A DNA stretch of 64,000 nt from Spirochaetota bacterium (GTDB lineage Bacteria > Spirochaetota > Brachyspiria > Brachyspirales > JACRPF01). The notes under the pieces are model-generated. The model was not told the origin of the DNA and ran no database searches. It saw only the letters and a list, made by a program, of their open reading frames with translations. Positions 45,873 to 55,452 of the stretch are shown one piece after another. Position numbers and translations under genes: made by a program. The DNA lies in the NCBI GenBank assembly GCA_016214035.1, contig JACRPF010000010.1, forward strand, positions 54,652-118,651. The letters are read 5' to 3'. The stretch's first letter is position 1; each line of letters opens with the position of its first letter.

Positions 45873-45958
45873 CCACGCCCTCTCTCATGCCTCGCTATGC
45901 GGCGTCCATGCCGCCGCTCGGCCTTGGGCTCCGAGCCCAGGCTTGAGAGAGGGCGGGG
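45873..45958. repeat. multi-hairpin foldback element 2
   Basis: Outer arms CGCCCTCTCTCA (45876-45887) and TGAGAGAGGGCG (45944-45955) are extended on both sides with single mismatches. They enclose GCGGC...GCCGC (45899-45914) and TGGGCT-CCG-AGCCCA (45925-45939). The inner core GCGGCGTCCATGCCGC matches GCGGCATCCGTGCCGC of the element at 44731-44842 at 14 of 16 bases, with pairing preserved. Confidence 0.75.
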
Positions 45959-46062
45959 TGCCGCGTACCGCGCGGCGGGGTGGGTGAGTGAGTATCACCA
46001 TCTTCCCACGCCGTATAACCATGATATACTGCACCAATCAGATATTTATCCGAGGTAACAAC

Positions 46063-47355
46063 ATGTTATTCCGCATCGGGGTACTTCTTCTTCCGCTTCT
46101 TCTCGCCTGCACTCCGCCTTCCAGAACGGCTGCCCATACCATGACCGACAAAGAGTGGATGCTGGAAAAGCCGGCGCACATTACAAATGTCGCCGATTAT
46201 GACCGCTACCCGATACTGGCTGAGAAAAGCGGGTGCCTCCTCGTCAGCATAAACGGTGTTGAGACATGGGTTCACATCAGTCCGGCAAAAGTTCCGCCGC
46301 TGGTGAAGACGAATGAATACGGTTTCTGTGAAAATGTTGCAGTTTCGACTAATAAAATCAATGTTTATGAACGTCCGGATATATCAAGCACTGTTATTGA
46401 TACAATAGCAAATAATTATTTGGTACAAATAGTTGATGTTGCAAGTTATTTTGTCAAGATATCAACGCCAAAAATCGAGACGTTTGGGTGGGTCTATAAA
46501 AAGGATTTAAGTAATTACACCGACTGGAATAATCAGCCTAAAAGTGTTGCTGATATATCAGAAGATAATAACTTTGTATACATCGGAAATAAAAAACATC
46601 CATTAGGTAAAAACTTGAACGATAATAACGATCAAGCCGTAGATAAAATATATCAGAAATCAATTCTTGTTTCAAAAAACGATTATGATGTATTGCAACA
46701 GACATATTCCGACTTTTCACAAGTTTCAGATGCTGTTGAAGCTTGCAGGGCGGGAAAAGCTATACGTTATTATGAGCAGATGCAAATTCTTGAAAAATTA
46801 AATGATGGTGGTGCTATTATACAGAAACGATTCGGTTTTTTTGCTGACAATGAAAAAGATGGCCGTTATCTTGCTTCATTAATGGGTGAAAGCACGATAC
46901 CGTTTTATGCAACGGATTTTTATAACAAGTATGGCGATAAAACCGGTACTATTTACTGCAAACTAATAAAAGGCAAGTATCAGAACTATCATTTCTCTGA
47001 AGATACAAACTACATTTTAATACAAGGTGCGGACTCACACCAGGAAAGAAGTAAAGACATATTAGTCGATTTATATGGTTTTTTTGATAAATATGGACGA
47101 TGTATTAAGAAAATGAATGCTGTTGGTGATAATATTAACATCTACTATAAAACGATAAAGAATGAGTCCTGTTATATTACAATCAGTTTTTATAATTTAT
47201 TGTCTACAAAGAAAATATGTGAAATAAAAGTAGCAAAACCCTATAACGACTTGAATTATGGAATCAATTCCAATGAATCTGGAAAATGGTACATATATGC
47301 CGGATGGACTGATAAAGACAAGAAAAGTATATTAACAAATCTTATAATACGTTGA
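46063..47355 (+). CDS. lipoprotein with SH3-like domain, AT-rich
   Basis: This is a 430-residue lipoprotein (lipobox LLPLLLAC). I start at the ATG at 46063, with GAGG upstream, and not at the frame opening at 45988. Residues about 95-150 look like a bacterial SH3 domain (INVYERPDISSTVIDTIANNYLVQIVD, GWVYKKDLSNY). The rest shows no domain I recognise. The first 250 bp match the GC content of the neighbours, but from about 46320 the gene is strikingly AT-rich with many AAT/TAT/AAA codons. This suggests acquired DNA joined to a resident lipoprotein signal. It is flanked by repeat elements. Confidence 0.75.
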   Translation: MLFRIGVLLLPLLLACTPPSRTAAHTMTDKEWMLEKPAHITNVADYDRYPILAEKSGCLLVSINGVETWVHISPAKVPPLVKTNEYGFCENVAVSTNKINVYERPDISSTVIDTIANNYLVQIVDVASYFVKISTPKIETFGWVYKKDLSNYTDWNNQPKSVADISEDNNFVYIGNKKHPLGKNLNDNNDQAVDKIYQKSILVSKNDYDVLQQTYSDFSQVSDAVEACRAGKAIRYYEQMQILEKLNDGGAIIQKRFGFFADNEKDGRYLASLMGESTIPFYATDFYNKYGDKTGTIYCKLIKGKYQNYHFSEDTNYILIQGADSHQERSKDILVDLYGFFDKYGRCIKKMNAVGDNINIYYKTIKNESCYITISFYNLLSTKKICEIKVAKPYNDLNYGINSNESGKWYIYAGWTDKDKKSILTNLIIR

Positions 47356-47531
47356 ATATTATAAAAATAGCTGTTGTAAGGTTCGTGTTTTATATATTTC
47401 TCCTGCGGATTGTGATTGGATGAAATTTACTTTTTTCAGGCAAAATAAAATTACATCGCGCGATCTGATTGCAGTGGATTAGATTAACGAACATGAGTTA
47501 AAACAACGTTGTAATGAGCCGAAGCAACGGC

Positions 47532-47577
47532 GTGCGGAGGAGGACAAGGACTCATGAGCCCTTGTCCTCCTCCGCAC
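47532..47577. terminator. strong hairpin between convergent genes
   Basis: Perfect 18-bp arms (47532-47549 and 47560-47577, GTGCGGAGGAGGACAAGG) flank a loop that itself contains CTCATGAG. It sits 5 bp beyond the stop of the GH71-like gene and about 180 bp after the lipoprotein gene. There is no clear U-tract on either strand. It may end transcription from both sides or protect mRNA ends. Confidence 0.55.
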
Positions 47578-47582
47578 TGTTA

Positions 47583-50252
47583 TTACTTCGCCATCGCCTT
47601 AATCTCATTCTCAGTCAATGCCCGCGGATACATTACAATCTCATCCAATCCGCCGTAATAATCTTTGGCGATGAACATGGTGCCGTCAGTCCGTTTTTCA
47701 AATGATGCACCCGTATCCGACGCCAGCTTCACGCCGTTCACATAGATCGCGCGCGACGATGTGCCGCAAACGGCGGCTACATGTGTCCAGGCATTCGTTT
47801 TCACCACGATACGTGAGCTCAATGTTTTTCCTCCAGTCGTGATACCGAGCTTTCCGGGTTCGGTGAATCCGAACGCAAAGCCCAGCGTGCCGTCCAGGGA
47901 TGATATGATGCTCCCGTTCGTTTCGCCTGCCGGTTTGATCCATGCGCATACCGTGAATGTCTCCGGTGCGAGTTGCGGGGTTAACGATATGCGAAGCTGT
48001 TTCTCAAGACGCACCCGAGGCAGCTGATAGATGCCGTTGCCCTCCCTGCCGTAGGTGTGCGTGATGGTGGTCACCTCTCCGTCATTGGTCATCACATATG
48101 CGACGGCATGATTGCCGAATCCCGACGAATCATACAGGATAGGCCCCCAGACTTCGTTGCAGGACAGTTCGAGAACTGCGCCCGAGATAAAACGTTCCGG
48201 GTTCGCTACCGCAAGCTCCGGTTCGCGGAGACTTGAGCCGCCGAAGTACATGAAGTCGCTGAAAATGATCCTGTCGCTTATCGTATAGCGGCTGCGCGTA
48301 CGGACGATATCCCTGCCGCCGCGCGCAATTGAGAATACTGGCCGTCCTTCGGCAAGCGGTACCGTGAATGACGACAGTCCCGCATCTGCGTTCTGCGTAT
48401 ATGTTTTGTCGCCGATGACGATGGTGAGTGTTGCGGGAGCGGTGAGGAATGCGAGCATTTCAATTTCGTCGACGGGGTTGCCGCCGCGGAATTTTATAGG
48501 CAGGCCTTTCGTCTGCAATGTGGTGTCGGGCGCAGCTTTCGACGAATGCAGCCGATGACAGTACATGAGCGCGTCGCGCGTTATCGCCGGCGGTTTTCCG
48601 GCCTTGAACCACGCGGAGTAATATGCCGACAGGTCAGAAAAGAGATACTGCGCGCCTACGGTCGGCCGAATCGCCGACGATTCGTAGTGGTCGCTCCAGG
48701 TGACTATCTGCACCCAGTCCGCGCCGCCTTCGATGGCCCGCATCCATGATTCGCGCAGAAGCGTTGTGTTGCCTGCTTCATTCACCGTGCCGGCATGCGG
48801 CCTGAAATCCTGCGGACGCACCGGCTGCATCCATATTGAATAACCGGCGTCGTGCACCAGCTTTGTCGCCGTGCGTGCGGATTCGTTCGTCGCGTTGCCC
48901 ACCGTGTCGCAGATGGCTGACCATTCGGCAAGTCCGTGCGCCGTACCAGCATACGTCGGTGCCAGACGGCTGAAGCCTTGGACACAGGGGATGAAAAATA
49001 CCGGTGTTCCATTCTCGTTGAATTTAGCGAGCATTTCCTTCCATTTTTCAGGGCTGTACTTTTCACCGTAATACGGGGCTAACACAATTTTTTCGTCGTG
49101 CCGGAATACATTCGGTTCATCTTTGACGCGGTTGAGCAGCTCGAGGAACTTGTTCACATCGCCGTCTTTGAATCCAATCGTACAGTCCGGCATAAGCATC
49201 ATCGAAAACCATGGAGCGATGCGTTTGGACGCTTCCCATACGCCGCGATACGTGCCCTTCCACCAGTTGTCGTTTGTTGACGCCGATGTGAAGTTGATGA
49301 TGAAGCCGTCAAGTCCGGCATTGATGCCGTCGGTTATGTCGGTCTCGGCGCAGAGTTTTGCAAAGTCTTCATCATTCATCGACGGATTCGGCGGAACGGA
49401 GAGCGGCCGGTCGCGGAGATATCCTCCCTGTGTTTTGTGCTTGTTGTTTTCACCGTTGATATGCAGCCAGCCGGCGGAATAATAATCGCTTTCTATCGGA
49501 CGAGTGCTGCCGCCCATGTTCTTGGCGAATATATGGTAGTGGGCGAACACTTTCTTTGCGGATGCGCGCAGCGTAGTGGTGTCCGGCAGATTGAACGGCA
49601 GAACTCCGCCCGGTCTCTCGACGGCATATGCGGCTGTCTTCAGTGCGGGTACGAGCAGTTTAATAGACGCTTTCCCTTGCGGCGGTGCTTCCGGCGCCGA
49701 CTTATTTTCCGAGGGGATATCGGTAAGCAGCGTAATATTTTTGATAAGGAATTTGCCCGATACACGTTCCTTGAATGTACTGCCGATGCGGATGTCAACA
49801 ATATCCGCTGCGTCGAAGGAGTTATCACCGGCCGCTTTCTTGCCGCGGCCCCATGGCGGCAGCTCCAATTTTGAGAACGGTACGACGAGCGTAGTGTCTC
49901 CGGGTATAGTCCCGAGCGGCAGATCACCTGAATAGTGCTTTGCCCCCGTCTTACGTTCGGTGATGATGATCCCGATGCCGGAGAATACAGGTTCTTTAAA
50001 CGATACGGTGAACGATATTCCCTTATATTTAGAAAAGTCGGTTTCTGACGGCATATAGCAGACAGTAAAACAATGCAGGTCCTTACCCGCGGGGACTTCA
50101 GACAGATCCGCGGTTACAAGTACGCCGGTTTCGATGGGGGAGAACTGCATCGATCCGAACGTGTCTTTTGCCCATTTCAATTCTTTGATGGAAAGCGCCT
50201 GCGCAGTCAAAAGTCCTGATGCGATTAAAAACAGCGGGATGATTTTTTTCAT
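47583..50252 (-). CDS. secreted GH71-like glucanase with LamG domain
   Basis: This is an 889-residue exported protein. The signal peptide is followed by a beta-sandwich (to about 180). A barrel domain resembles GH71 alpha-1,3-glucanases: KKVFAHYHIFAKNMGG, GINAGLDGFIINF, APWFSMMLMPD and WVQIVTWSDHYESS. C-terminally there is a LamG domain (about 700-889, FTVCAWIKPAGETNGSI, WTHVAAVCG). The substrate is inferred only from this resemblance. The ATG at 50252 is spaced better from AGGAG than the one at 50261. It is the third gene of the GntR-controlled operon, 18 bp after the beta-helix gene. Confidence 0.78.
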   Translation of the reverse strand: MKKIIPLFLIASGLLTAQALSIKELKWAKDTFGSMQFSPIETGVLVTADLSEVPAGKDLHCFTVCYMPSETDFSKYKGISFTVSFKEPVFSGIGIIITERKTGAKHYSGDLPLGTIPGDTTLVVPFSKLELPPWGRGKKAAGDNSFDAADIVDIRIGSTFKERVSGKFLIKNITLLTDIPSENKSAPEAPPQGKASIKLLVPALKTAAYAVERPGGVLPFNLPDTTTLRASAKKVFAHYHIFAKNMGGSTRPIESDYYSAGWLHINGENNKHKTQGGYLRDRPLSVPPNPSMNDEDFAKLCAETDITDGINAGLDGFIINFTSASTNDNWWKGTYRGVWEASKRIAPWFSMMLMPDCTIGFKDGDVNKFLELLNRVKDEPNVFRHDEKIVLAPYYGEKYSPEKWKEMLAKFNENGTPVFFIPCVQGFSRLAPTYAGTAHGLAEWSAICDTVGNATNESARTATKLVHDAGYSIWMQPVRPQDFRPHAGTVNEAGNTTLLRESWMRAIEGGADWVQIVTWSDHYESSAIRPTVGAQYLFSDLSAYYSAWFKAGKPPAITRDALMYCHRLHSSKAAPDTTLQTKGLPIKFRGGNPVDEIEMLAFLTAPATLTIVIGDKTYTQNADAGLSSFTVPLAEGRPVFSIARGGRDIVRTRSRYTISDRIIFSDFMYFGGSSLREPELAVANPERFISGAVLELSCNEVWGPILYDSSGFGNHAVAYVMTNDGEVTTITHTYGREGNGIYQLPRVRLEKQLRISLTPQLAPETFTVCAWIKPAGETNGSIISSLDGTLGFAFGFTEPGKLGITTGGKTLSSRIVVKTNAWTHVAAVCGTSSRAIYVNGVKLASDTGASFEKRTDGTMFIAKDYYGGLDEIVMYPRALTENEIKAMAK

Positions 50253-50270
50253 GTTGTTCATTCTCCTGTA

Positions 50271-52169
50271 TTATTTGCCGTAGAATACATCGCCGGGAAA
50301 TCCCGACGGTTTCTTCTCAAATAGATTCTTTTCAACGATGATGTTCTTTTCAATAGGATTTTCACAAATGATGACGCCGAAATTCCCGTTCAATCCATAG
50401 TTGGCGCCGGCATGTGATGCCATGAGCGATGACGGTTCGATGATTCGATTGCCGCGTATGGTGACATTCGATGCGTTTGCAACAAAGAATGCCGCAGCCG
50501 CCGGCCTGACGATAGTATTTCCCTCGATGAGAATGTCGTGGTAGAGCGTGCCGGGCAGCAGAGTCTCCACGCCGAGTCTCGCTCCCGTCCGTATGGATAT
50601 GGTGCCGAGTGATTCGGAGTAGCCGATGGACCTTTCATGTGCTCCGCGCTGGCAGTCGATAAAGCTGTTGCTGCGGATGATAACGTTCCCGGCCACCGCG
50701 CCCTCAAGCCACTGGCAGTATGCGGCCACGGTCACGCCGACACCGCGCACAAATTCAAATGTATTGTTCTCGATGAGCATATTACGCGACTGCATGCGTA
50801 TGCCGTTCGCCAGATTATATGAAAAACGGTTGCCGCGGATAACTGCACCTTCACCGATATTATCTTTGTAGACGAAGTAATCATAGCGGCGTACGTTCAT
50901 CGGTTTATCAAATACCGCTTTGAAAACATTTTTACCGCTGTTCTCCCAGACCAGCGGGTTCACTGCCCTCTTCACATTGGTCGCGATATCAACCCATGGT
51001 GAGCCGCGTTCCTTGGTACACGAGACTACCGTTCCTTCAGATTTTACCGCGCCGGTGTCCTGATCGATGACCTGAATGCCGATGCCGTTTCTCAGTACAT
51101 GATCGCCTTCGAACTCCTGCCGGGATGCGATATACACGGTATTCGGTTCGCTCCCTTGTTCGATGATCATGCCCATGGCGCCTCGGACATTGATGAAGTC
51201 ATCGCCGATATATTCCGCGGTACAGTTTTCTATGACGGGGCCTTTTTTAGTGTAGTGCATATGGAAACCGTCGCAGTTCCCTGATATGAGCCGATCAGTT
51301 CCCGGCCTGCGAATGATTTTGCATCCGCGGTATTTTGTTCCTCCCGCCCAGTCTTTATGACCTGTCTCAACGAAATTAAGTCCCGGCGATGCGAAGATGG
51401 TCACATTGGTGAATTCGATGTTCGCCACCGATGACGTAAATACCGCGCAGTCCGCCTGCCGGTGTATCATCAGGAAACGATCACCTTTGATGATGCCGTA
51501 GTCGCTGTAACGCATGAATACCTTGAAGTTCGGGTGCGGATATGCCGGAGGTTGAGAAAATATCCTGAAACGTGTATCTGTAATCCGTTCGATTTTCGAC
51601 GGCTTACCCCAGGCATTCATTTTTATGTTTCTGCCGTCACGGTCAAAAACAACGACAGGAAGCGTTCCGGTTTTTCTGCCGGTCACGGGGTCCTGCATAA
51701 TCTTGTCCGGTAGAATGTACCCGGGATCAACGTCGATATCGAGCCAGCATTTACCCCAGCCGTCCTCTTCGTGTATATCGACAATGCGGCCCTGTGTGAA
51801 CGGCAGCGGGTCATAATCGACGGAAAGTCCTTCGACCACAACATTGCTCGATGTTTTTATCCAGAAACCGAATTTGAATCCTTCGATCAGGAACGTGGCT
51901 CCATCGGCCTTGATGCGCATGTTACCGATGTTCGATAGTGTAAGTGTCGCGAAGCCGTTCGATGTTGCAGTGAAGCGGTAATATCCGGGTTCGATGAGGA
52001 ATGATGCCGCGTTCGATTGGGATGCGGAAACAAGTGCGGCGATCATTTTTGCGCCAGCATCGCGCTGGCTCTGTTTTATTCGCTCATCCCATGCGGTGAT
52101 ATCGGGCGGGTTCGGTGCTGCGGCGAGGAAATGCAGCGCGGAGATAAAAAGAAGCATGATATTTTTCAT
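50271..52169 (-). CDS. secreted parallel beta-helix protein, possibly GH110-like
   Basis: This is a 632-residue exported protein (signal peptide MLLFISALHFLAAAP) composed mainly of a right-handed beta-helix. GNCDGFHMHYTKKGPVIENC followed by IGDDFINVRG resembles the acidic active site of GH110 alpha-galactosidases and of GH28 relatives (paired Asp after the beta-helix turn). I place it in GH110 only tentatively. I chose the ATG at 52169, with AGGAG 5 nt upstream. A GTG at 52175 overlaps the regulator stop. It is co-transcribed with the regulator and the GH71-like gene. Confidence 0.7.
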   Translation of the reverse strand: MKNIMLLFISALHFLAAAPNPPDITAWDERIKQSQRDAGAKMIAALVSASQSNAASFLIEPGYYRFTATSNGFATLTLSNIGNMRIKADGATFLIEGFKFGFWIKTSSNVVVEGLSVDYDPLPFTQGRIVDIHEEDGWGKCWLDIDVDPGYILPDKIMQDPVTGRKTGTLPVVVFDRDGRNIKMNAWGKPSKIERITDTRFRIFSQPPAYPHPNFKVFMRYSDYGIIKGDRFLMIHRQADCAVFTSSVANIEFTNVTIFASPGLNFVETGHKDWAGGTKYRGCKIIRRPGTDRLISGNCDGFHMHYTKKGPVIENCTAEYIGDDFINVRGAMGMIIEQGSEPNTVYIASRQEFEGDHVLRNGIGIQVIDQDTGAVKSEGTVVSCTKERGSPWVDIATNVKRAVNPLVWENSGKNVFKAVFDKPMNVRRYDYFVYKDNIGEGAVIRGNRFSYNLANGIRMQSRNMLIENNTFEFVRGVGVTVAAYCQWLEGAVAGNVIIRSNSFIDCQRGAHERSIGYSESLGTISIRTGARLGVETLLPGTLYHDILIEGNTIVRPAAAAFFVANASNVTIRGNRIIEPSSLMASHAGANYGLNGNFGVIICENPIEKNIIVEKNLFEKKPSGFPGDVFYGK

Positions 52170-52171
52170 GT

Positions 52172-53257
52172 TCACTCCTGAGGTAAAAAAGGGACGGGAA
52201 TCGCCTTGGGCTGCGGTTCTTCATACTGTTCTACGAGCGATACCATACGGCGGGCGATGCGTGCCGCATAATCGCGTGAATCAAAATATATTTTTTTAGC
52301 GGGAATGACGATGAGCCGGTCGAGGTCGCGGTTCGCATGAGTGACAAGAATACGTTGGGACATATCGACACGGTTTGCCAGAAGTGACAGCTGTATCATC
52401 TCGCTGAAAATATCGTTGTCTGATATGATGACATCGAAGTCACGGTTTGCTATGAATGAACATATGCGGGCGTACACTTCCGGATCTGTGATATCTTTGA
52501 ATGACAATCGCAGCGCCATGGTGTCGTCGAACGCTATGTTTTTCTCAGCAAAAAGATTATGAAGACAGGTGAGCGGTGATGTGTATACTCCATTATCAAG
52601 TATTTCAGTTGCGCCTATATAGAGCGGTTTCCCATAGCCGTGTGACGCGGTGAAGGCCGCCGACTTTTTGAAAAAATCATGAAAGTCGATGTAATAATGA
52701 TCGCCGGGAATATGTACTGTTCTGCCTGAATCAAGTCCGACCACCGGTATTCTGTTTTCCCTGAGAAGCGCGGATGTATTCTCGCTCAGCGACATACCGC
52801 CGATAAAAATGCCGCTGTAGACTTTGCCGGTTATTCCATTTATAAGCGTGTGGTGCTCATCGATTCGTTCGTCGTCCTGATACGGGATTTCAATAATCTC
52901 CGTGCCGTATCCATGCGCTCTGAAAATATCCTCAACAGCATCGATGATGAACCGGCCGAAAATCGCGCCCGGCTGATAATGCAGCGTGTATACCAGAAAC
53001 AGTATTTTCCCTTTGGTAAGCGTAGTGTTGACGAAGGTACCGCGGCCGACCTCACGGATGAGATAGCCTTCATCAACAAGCATGCGGTACGCTTTGGCTA
53101 CGGTGTTTACGTTCAGGTTGTTATTACGGGCAATGTCCCGTTCTGAAGGAAGCTTGTCGTTGGCTGTAAGCCCGATATCCTTGATGTGCGCCAGTATTTT
53201 GTCCCGTATCTGCTGGACAATGGGCACAGCGCTTTTTTTATTGATTTTAATGTTCAT
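52172..53257 (-). CDS. GntR/LacI-type regulator of the beta-helix/GH71 operon
   Basis: This is a 361-residue regulator. The GntR winged helix spans about 1-70 (VPIVQQIRDKILAHIKDIG, KLPSERDIARNNNLNVNTVAKAYRMLVDEGYLI). A LacI-like sugar-binding domain follows (about 80-345: GIFIGGMSLSENTSALLRENRIPVVGLDSG, FDVIISDNDIFSEM). It is the first gene of the operon, whose promoter carries an 18-bp palindrome over the start site. The frame extends to 53284. ATG codons at 53269 and 53257 are both possible, and neither has a good ribosome site. I use 53257, where the GntR homology begins. Confidence 0.9.
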   Translation of the reverse strand: MNIKINKKSAVPIVQQIRDKILAHIKDIGLTANDKLPSERDIARNNNLNVNTVAKAYRMLVDEGYLIREVGRGTFVNTTLTKGKILFLVYTLHYQPGAIFGRFIIDAVEDIFRAHGYGTEIIEIPYQDDERIDEHHTLINGITGKVYSGIFIGGMSLSENTSALLRENRIPVVGLDSGRTVHIPGDHYYIDFHDFFKKSAAFTASHGYGKPLYIGATEILDNGVYTSPLTCLHNLFAEKNIAFDDTMALRLSFKDITDPEVYARICSFIANRDFDVIISDNDIFSEMIQLSLLANRVDMSQRILVTHANRDLDRLIVIPAKKIYFDSRDYAARIARRMVSLVEQYEEPQPKAIPVPFLPQE

Positions 53258-53268
53258 AACTAATGACA

Positions 53269-53286
53269 TAATGCAATATAGCATTA
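53269..53286. promoter_or_regulatory. operator palindrome of the second GntR operon
   Basis: TAATGC (53269-53274) and GCATTA (53281-53286) around AATATA form an 18-bp palindrome with one mismatched pair. It lies directly after the -10 box and covers the predicted start near 53280. Confidence 0.65.
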
Positions 53287-53315
53287 ACTATACTACAATA
53301 CGTCTAAGTTGTCAA
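53287..53315 (-). promoter_or_regulatory. sigma70-type promoter of the second GntR operon
   Basis: On the minus strand TTGACA (53315-53310) is followed by a 17-bp spacer and TATAGT (53292-53287). The leader to the ATG at 53257 would be only about 23 nt. Confidence 0.7.
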
Positions 53316-53391
53316 GGTTAAAATTTGCTTGCTAATATCATGAACTTTGATACAATTGCATATGCTTAAGAAAAAATAACCGGGAGCCTCT

Positions 53392-53931
53392 ATGAAACAA
53401 TTGATAATGATGATTCTGACAGCTTCTATGGCCTTCGGCGCCGCTGGTATGTATGAAAAGGACGGCGTTACTTTTACAGTTCCTGAAGGATGGAAGGTGA
53501 CCCGCGATAAAACCTCCGGAGACGATACGACTACAAGAATCATATCACTGGAGTCATCAAAAAATACAACGATGTTCATCACGGTTTGGCAGCCGAAATC
53601 ATCGGGAAGCATCGCGCAGTATGCGGATTCATGGGTTAAGTACCGTGAAAAGATGCTGCCAAAGACATACGGAATCGGGCCGATACGTCTCGCAAAGGTC
53701 ATCATGCAGAATACGATGGTGAACAAAGGCGCAGTGCAGAAAAGAAGTTTCACCGGAATTTATAATGAGTTCATCGTCAAGCTTCCGGTTTTCACGATTC
53801 CTTATTTTTCACAGGTGGCCGATATCAGCACATCAAAGGCGACCGTCTTTGTTCTCGTGCAGGCGCCGAAAAAAGAGATAGCGGCATTGTCCGCATTTTC
53901 AGAAATTCTTGAGTCGCTTACCGTAAAATAA
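53392..53931 (+). CDS. small secreted protein, PsbP/DUF1795-like
   Basis: This is a 179-residue exported protein with signal peptide MKQLIMMILTASMAFGAAG. The start of the mature part (YEKDGVTFTVPEGWKV) and the ending (LSAFSEILESL) match the general pattern of PsbP- or DcrB-like stress proteins. The function is unknown. GGGAG precedes the ATG. It is divergent from the GntR regulator and 76 bp before ahcY. Confidence 0.7.
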   Translation: MKQLIMMILTASMAFGAAGMYEKDGVTFTVPEGWKVTRDKTSGDDTTTRIISLESSKNTTMFITVWQPKSSGSIAQYADSWVKYREKMLPKTYGIGPIRLAKVIMQNTMVNKGAVQKRSFTGIYNEFIVKLPVFTIPYFSQVADISTSKATVFVLVQAPKKEIAALSAFSEILESLTVK

Positions 53932-54006
53932 GCCGGCCATTTGTTTTGACATTTTTTATTCGTCATATAGTATAGTGGTCCGTAAAACATCTTGAGGAGT
54001 AATTGC

Positions 54007-55437
54007 ATGAGTACAAAAATAACGCTGACTGAAGGCGTAGATTATAAGGTCAAGGATCTTTCGCTTGCCGAATGGGGACATAAAGAGATTGAGATGGCCG
54101 AGAAGGAAATGCCGGGACTTATGGCGGTACGCGCAAAATACGGCAAAGAAAAACCGTTGAAAAACGTCCGTATCACCGGCTCGCTGCATATGACGATTCA
54201 GACGGCGGTGCTCATCGATACACTCGTTGAACTCGGCGCGAATGTGCGCTGGGCGTCATGCAATATTTTTTCGACTCAGGATCATGCCGCTGCGGCGTTG
54301 GTTGAGAAGGGGCGGAAGGTATTTGCTTGGAAAGGGGAGACATTAAAGGAATACTGGGAGCTCACCTATAACGCGCTGGCATTCGAAGGCGGTAAAGGAC
54401 CCGAGCTTATCGTTGATGACGGCGGCGATGCCACGCTGATGATACATCTCGGATATCGCATTGAAAATGATCCGAAACTGCTGCAGAAGAAACTTGAAAG
54501 CGAGGAAGAAGAGGCATTGTATGCCGTACTCGCCCGTGTCTATAAAGAAAATCCGAAATACTGGCATGGTGTTGTGGCTGAATGGAAAGGTGTTTCCGAA
54601 GAAACGACAACCGGCGTTCACCGGCTGTATCAGATGCATGAAAAAGGCGAACTGCTTGTGCCTGCCATCAATGTGAACGACTCGGTGACAAAATCAAAAT
54701 TCGATAATCTCTACGGCTGCCGCGAATCGCTGACCGACGGCATCAAGCGCGCCACCGACGTTATGGTTGCGGGAAAAGTCGCTTTCGTCGCGGGTTACGG
54801 CGATGTCGGCAAAGGTTCCGCACAGTCGCTCCGCGCATTCGGCGCGCGTGTCATCGTGTCGGAAATCGATCCGATATGCGCGCTTCAGGCGGCTATGGCC
54901 GGTTATGAAGTGAAGACAATAGAAGATGTAATATCGGAAGCGGATATTTTCGTCACCACCACAGGCAATAGCGATATCATCACACTTGAGCATATGCTGA
55001 AGATGAAGGATGAAGCCATCGTCTGCAATATCGGTCATTTCGACAATGAGATACAGGTCGCGCGACTTGCCGCATATCCGGGCGTAAAGAAAGTAAATAT
55101 CAAACCCCAGGTCGATAAGTTCTATTTCCCCGACGGCCATTGCATTATCCTTCTTGCGGAAGGCCGCCTGGTGAATCTCGGCTGTGCTACCGGACATCCG
55201 TCATTCGTCATGTCGAACTCCTTCACGAATCAGACGCTTGCGCAGCTTGATTTATGGAAGAATAAAGACAGCTATAAGCCCGGCGTGTACCGGCTCTCAA
55301 AGAAACTCGATGAAGAAGTGGCGCGGCTGCACCTCGCAAAACTCGGCGTGAAGCTGACCGTATTGTCCGCAAAACAGGCCGCGTATATCGGCGTCCCGGT
55401 AGAAGGACCGTATAAGCCCGAGCATTACCGCTATTAA
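54007..55437 (+). CDS. ahcY: adenosylhomocysteinase
   Basis: This is a 476-residue enzyme that hydrolyses S-adenosylhomocysteine to adenosine and homocysteine. Substrate-site motifs include [32 protein letters not shown] and [15 protein letters not shown]. The NAD site is [20 protein letters not shown]. The C-terminus KPEHYRY is the conserved tail. GAGGAG precedes the ATG at 54007, so the earlier in-frame codon at 53992 is not used. It recycles the product of methyltransferases. The methionine gene metX is 14 kb away. Confidence 0.97.
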   Translation: MSTKITLTEGVDYKVKDLSLAEWGHKEIEMAEKEMPGLMAVRAKYGKEKPLKNVRITGSLHMTIQTAVLIDTLVELGANVRWASCNIFSTQDHAAAALVEKGRKVFAWKGETLKEYWELTYNALAFEGGKGPELIVDDGGDATLMIHLGYRIENDPKLLQKKLESEEEEALYAVLARVYKENPKYWHGVVAEWKGVSEETTTGVHRLYQMHEKGELLVPAINVNDSVTKSKFDNLYGCRESLTDGIKRATDVMVAGKVAFVAGYGDVGKGSAQSLRAFGARVIVSEIDPICALQAAMAGYEVKTIEDVISEADIFVTTTGNSDIITLEHMLKMKDEAIVCNIGHFDNEIQVARLAAYPGVKKVNIKPQVDKFYFPDGHCIILLAEGRLVNLGCATGHPSFVMSNSFTNQTLAQLDLWKNKDSYKPGVYRLSKKLDEEVARLHLAKLGVKLTVLSAKQAAYIGVPVEGPYKPEHYRY

Positions 55438-55452
55438 GCGGCGAAACGTAGT

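Noticed and set aside
44731..45958. CRISPR array
   Set aside because: Repeats are tandem or foldback units without regular unique spacers, and no cas genes are present.
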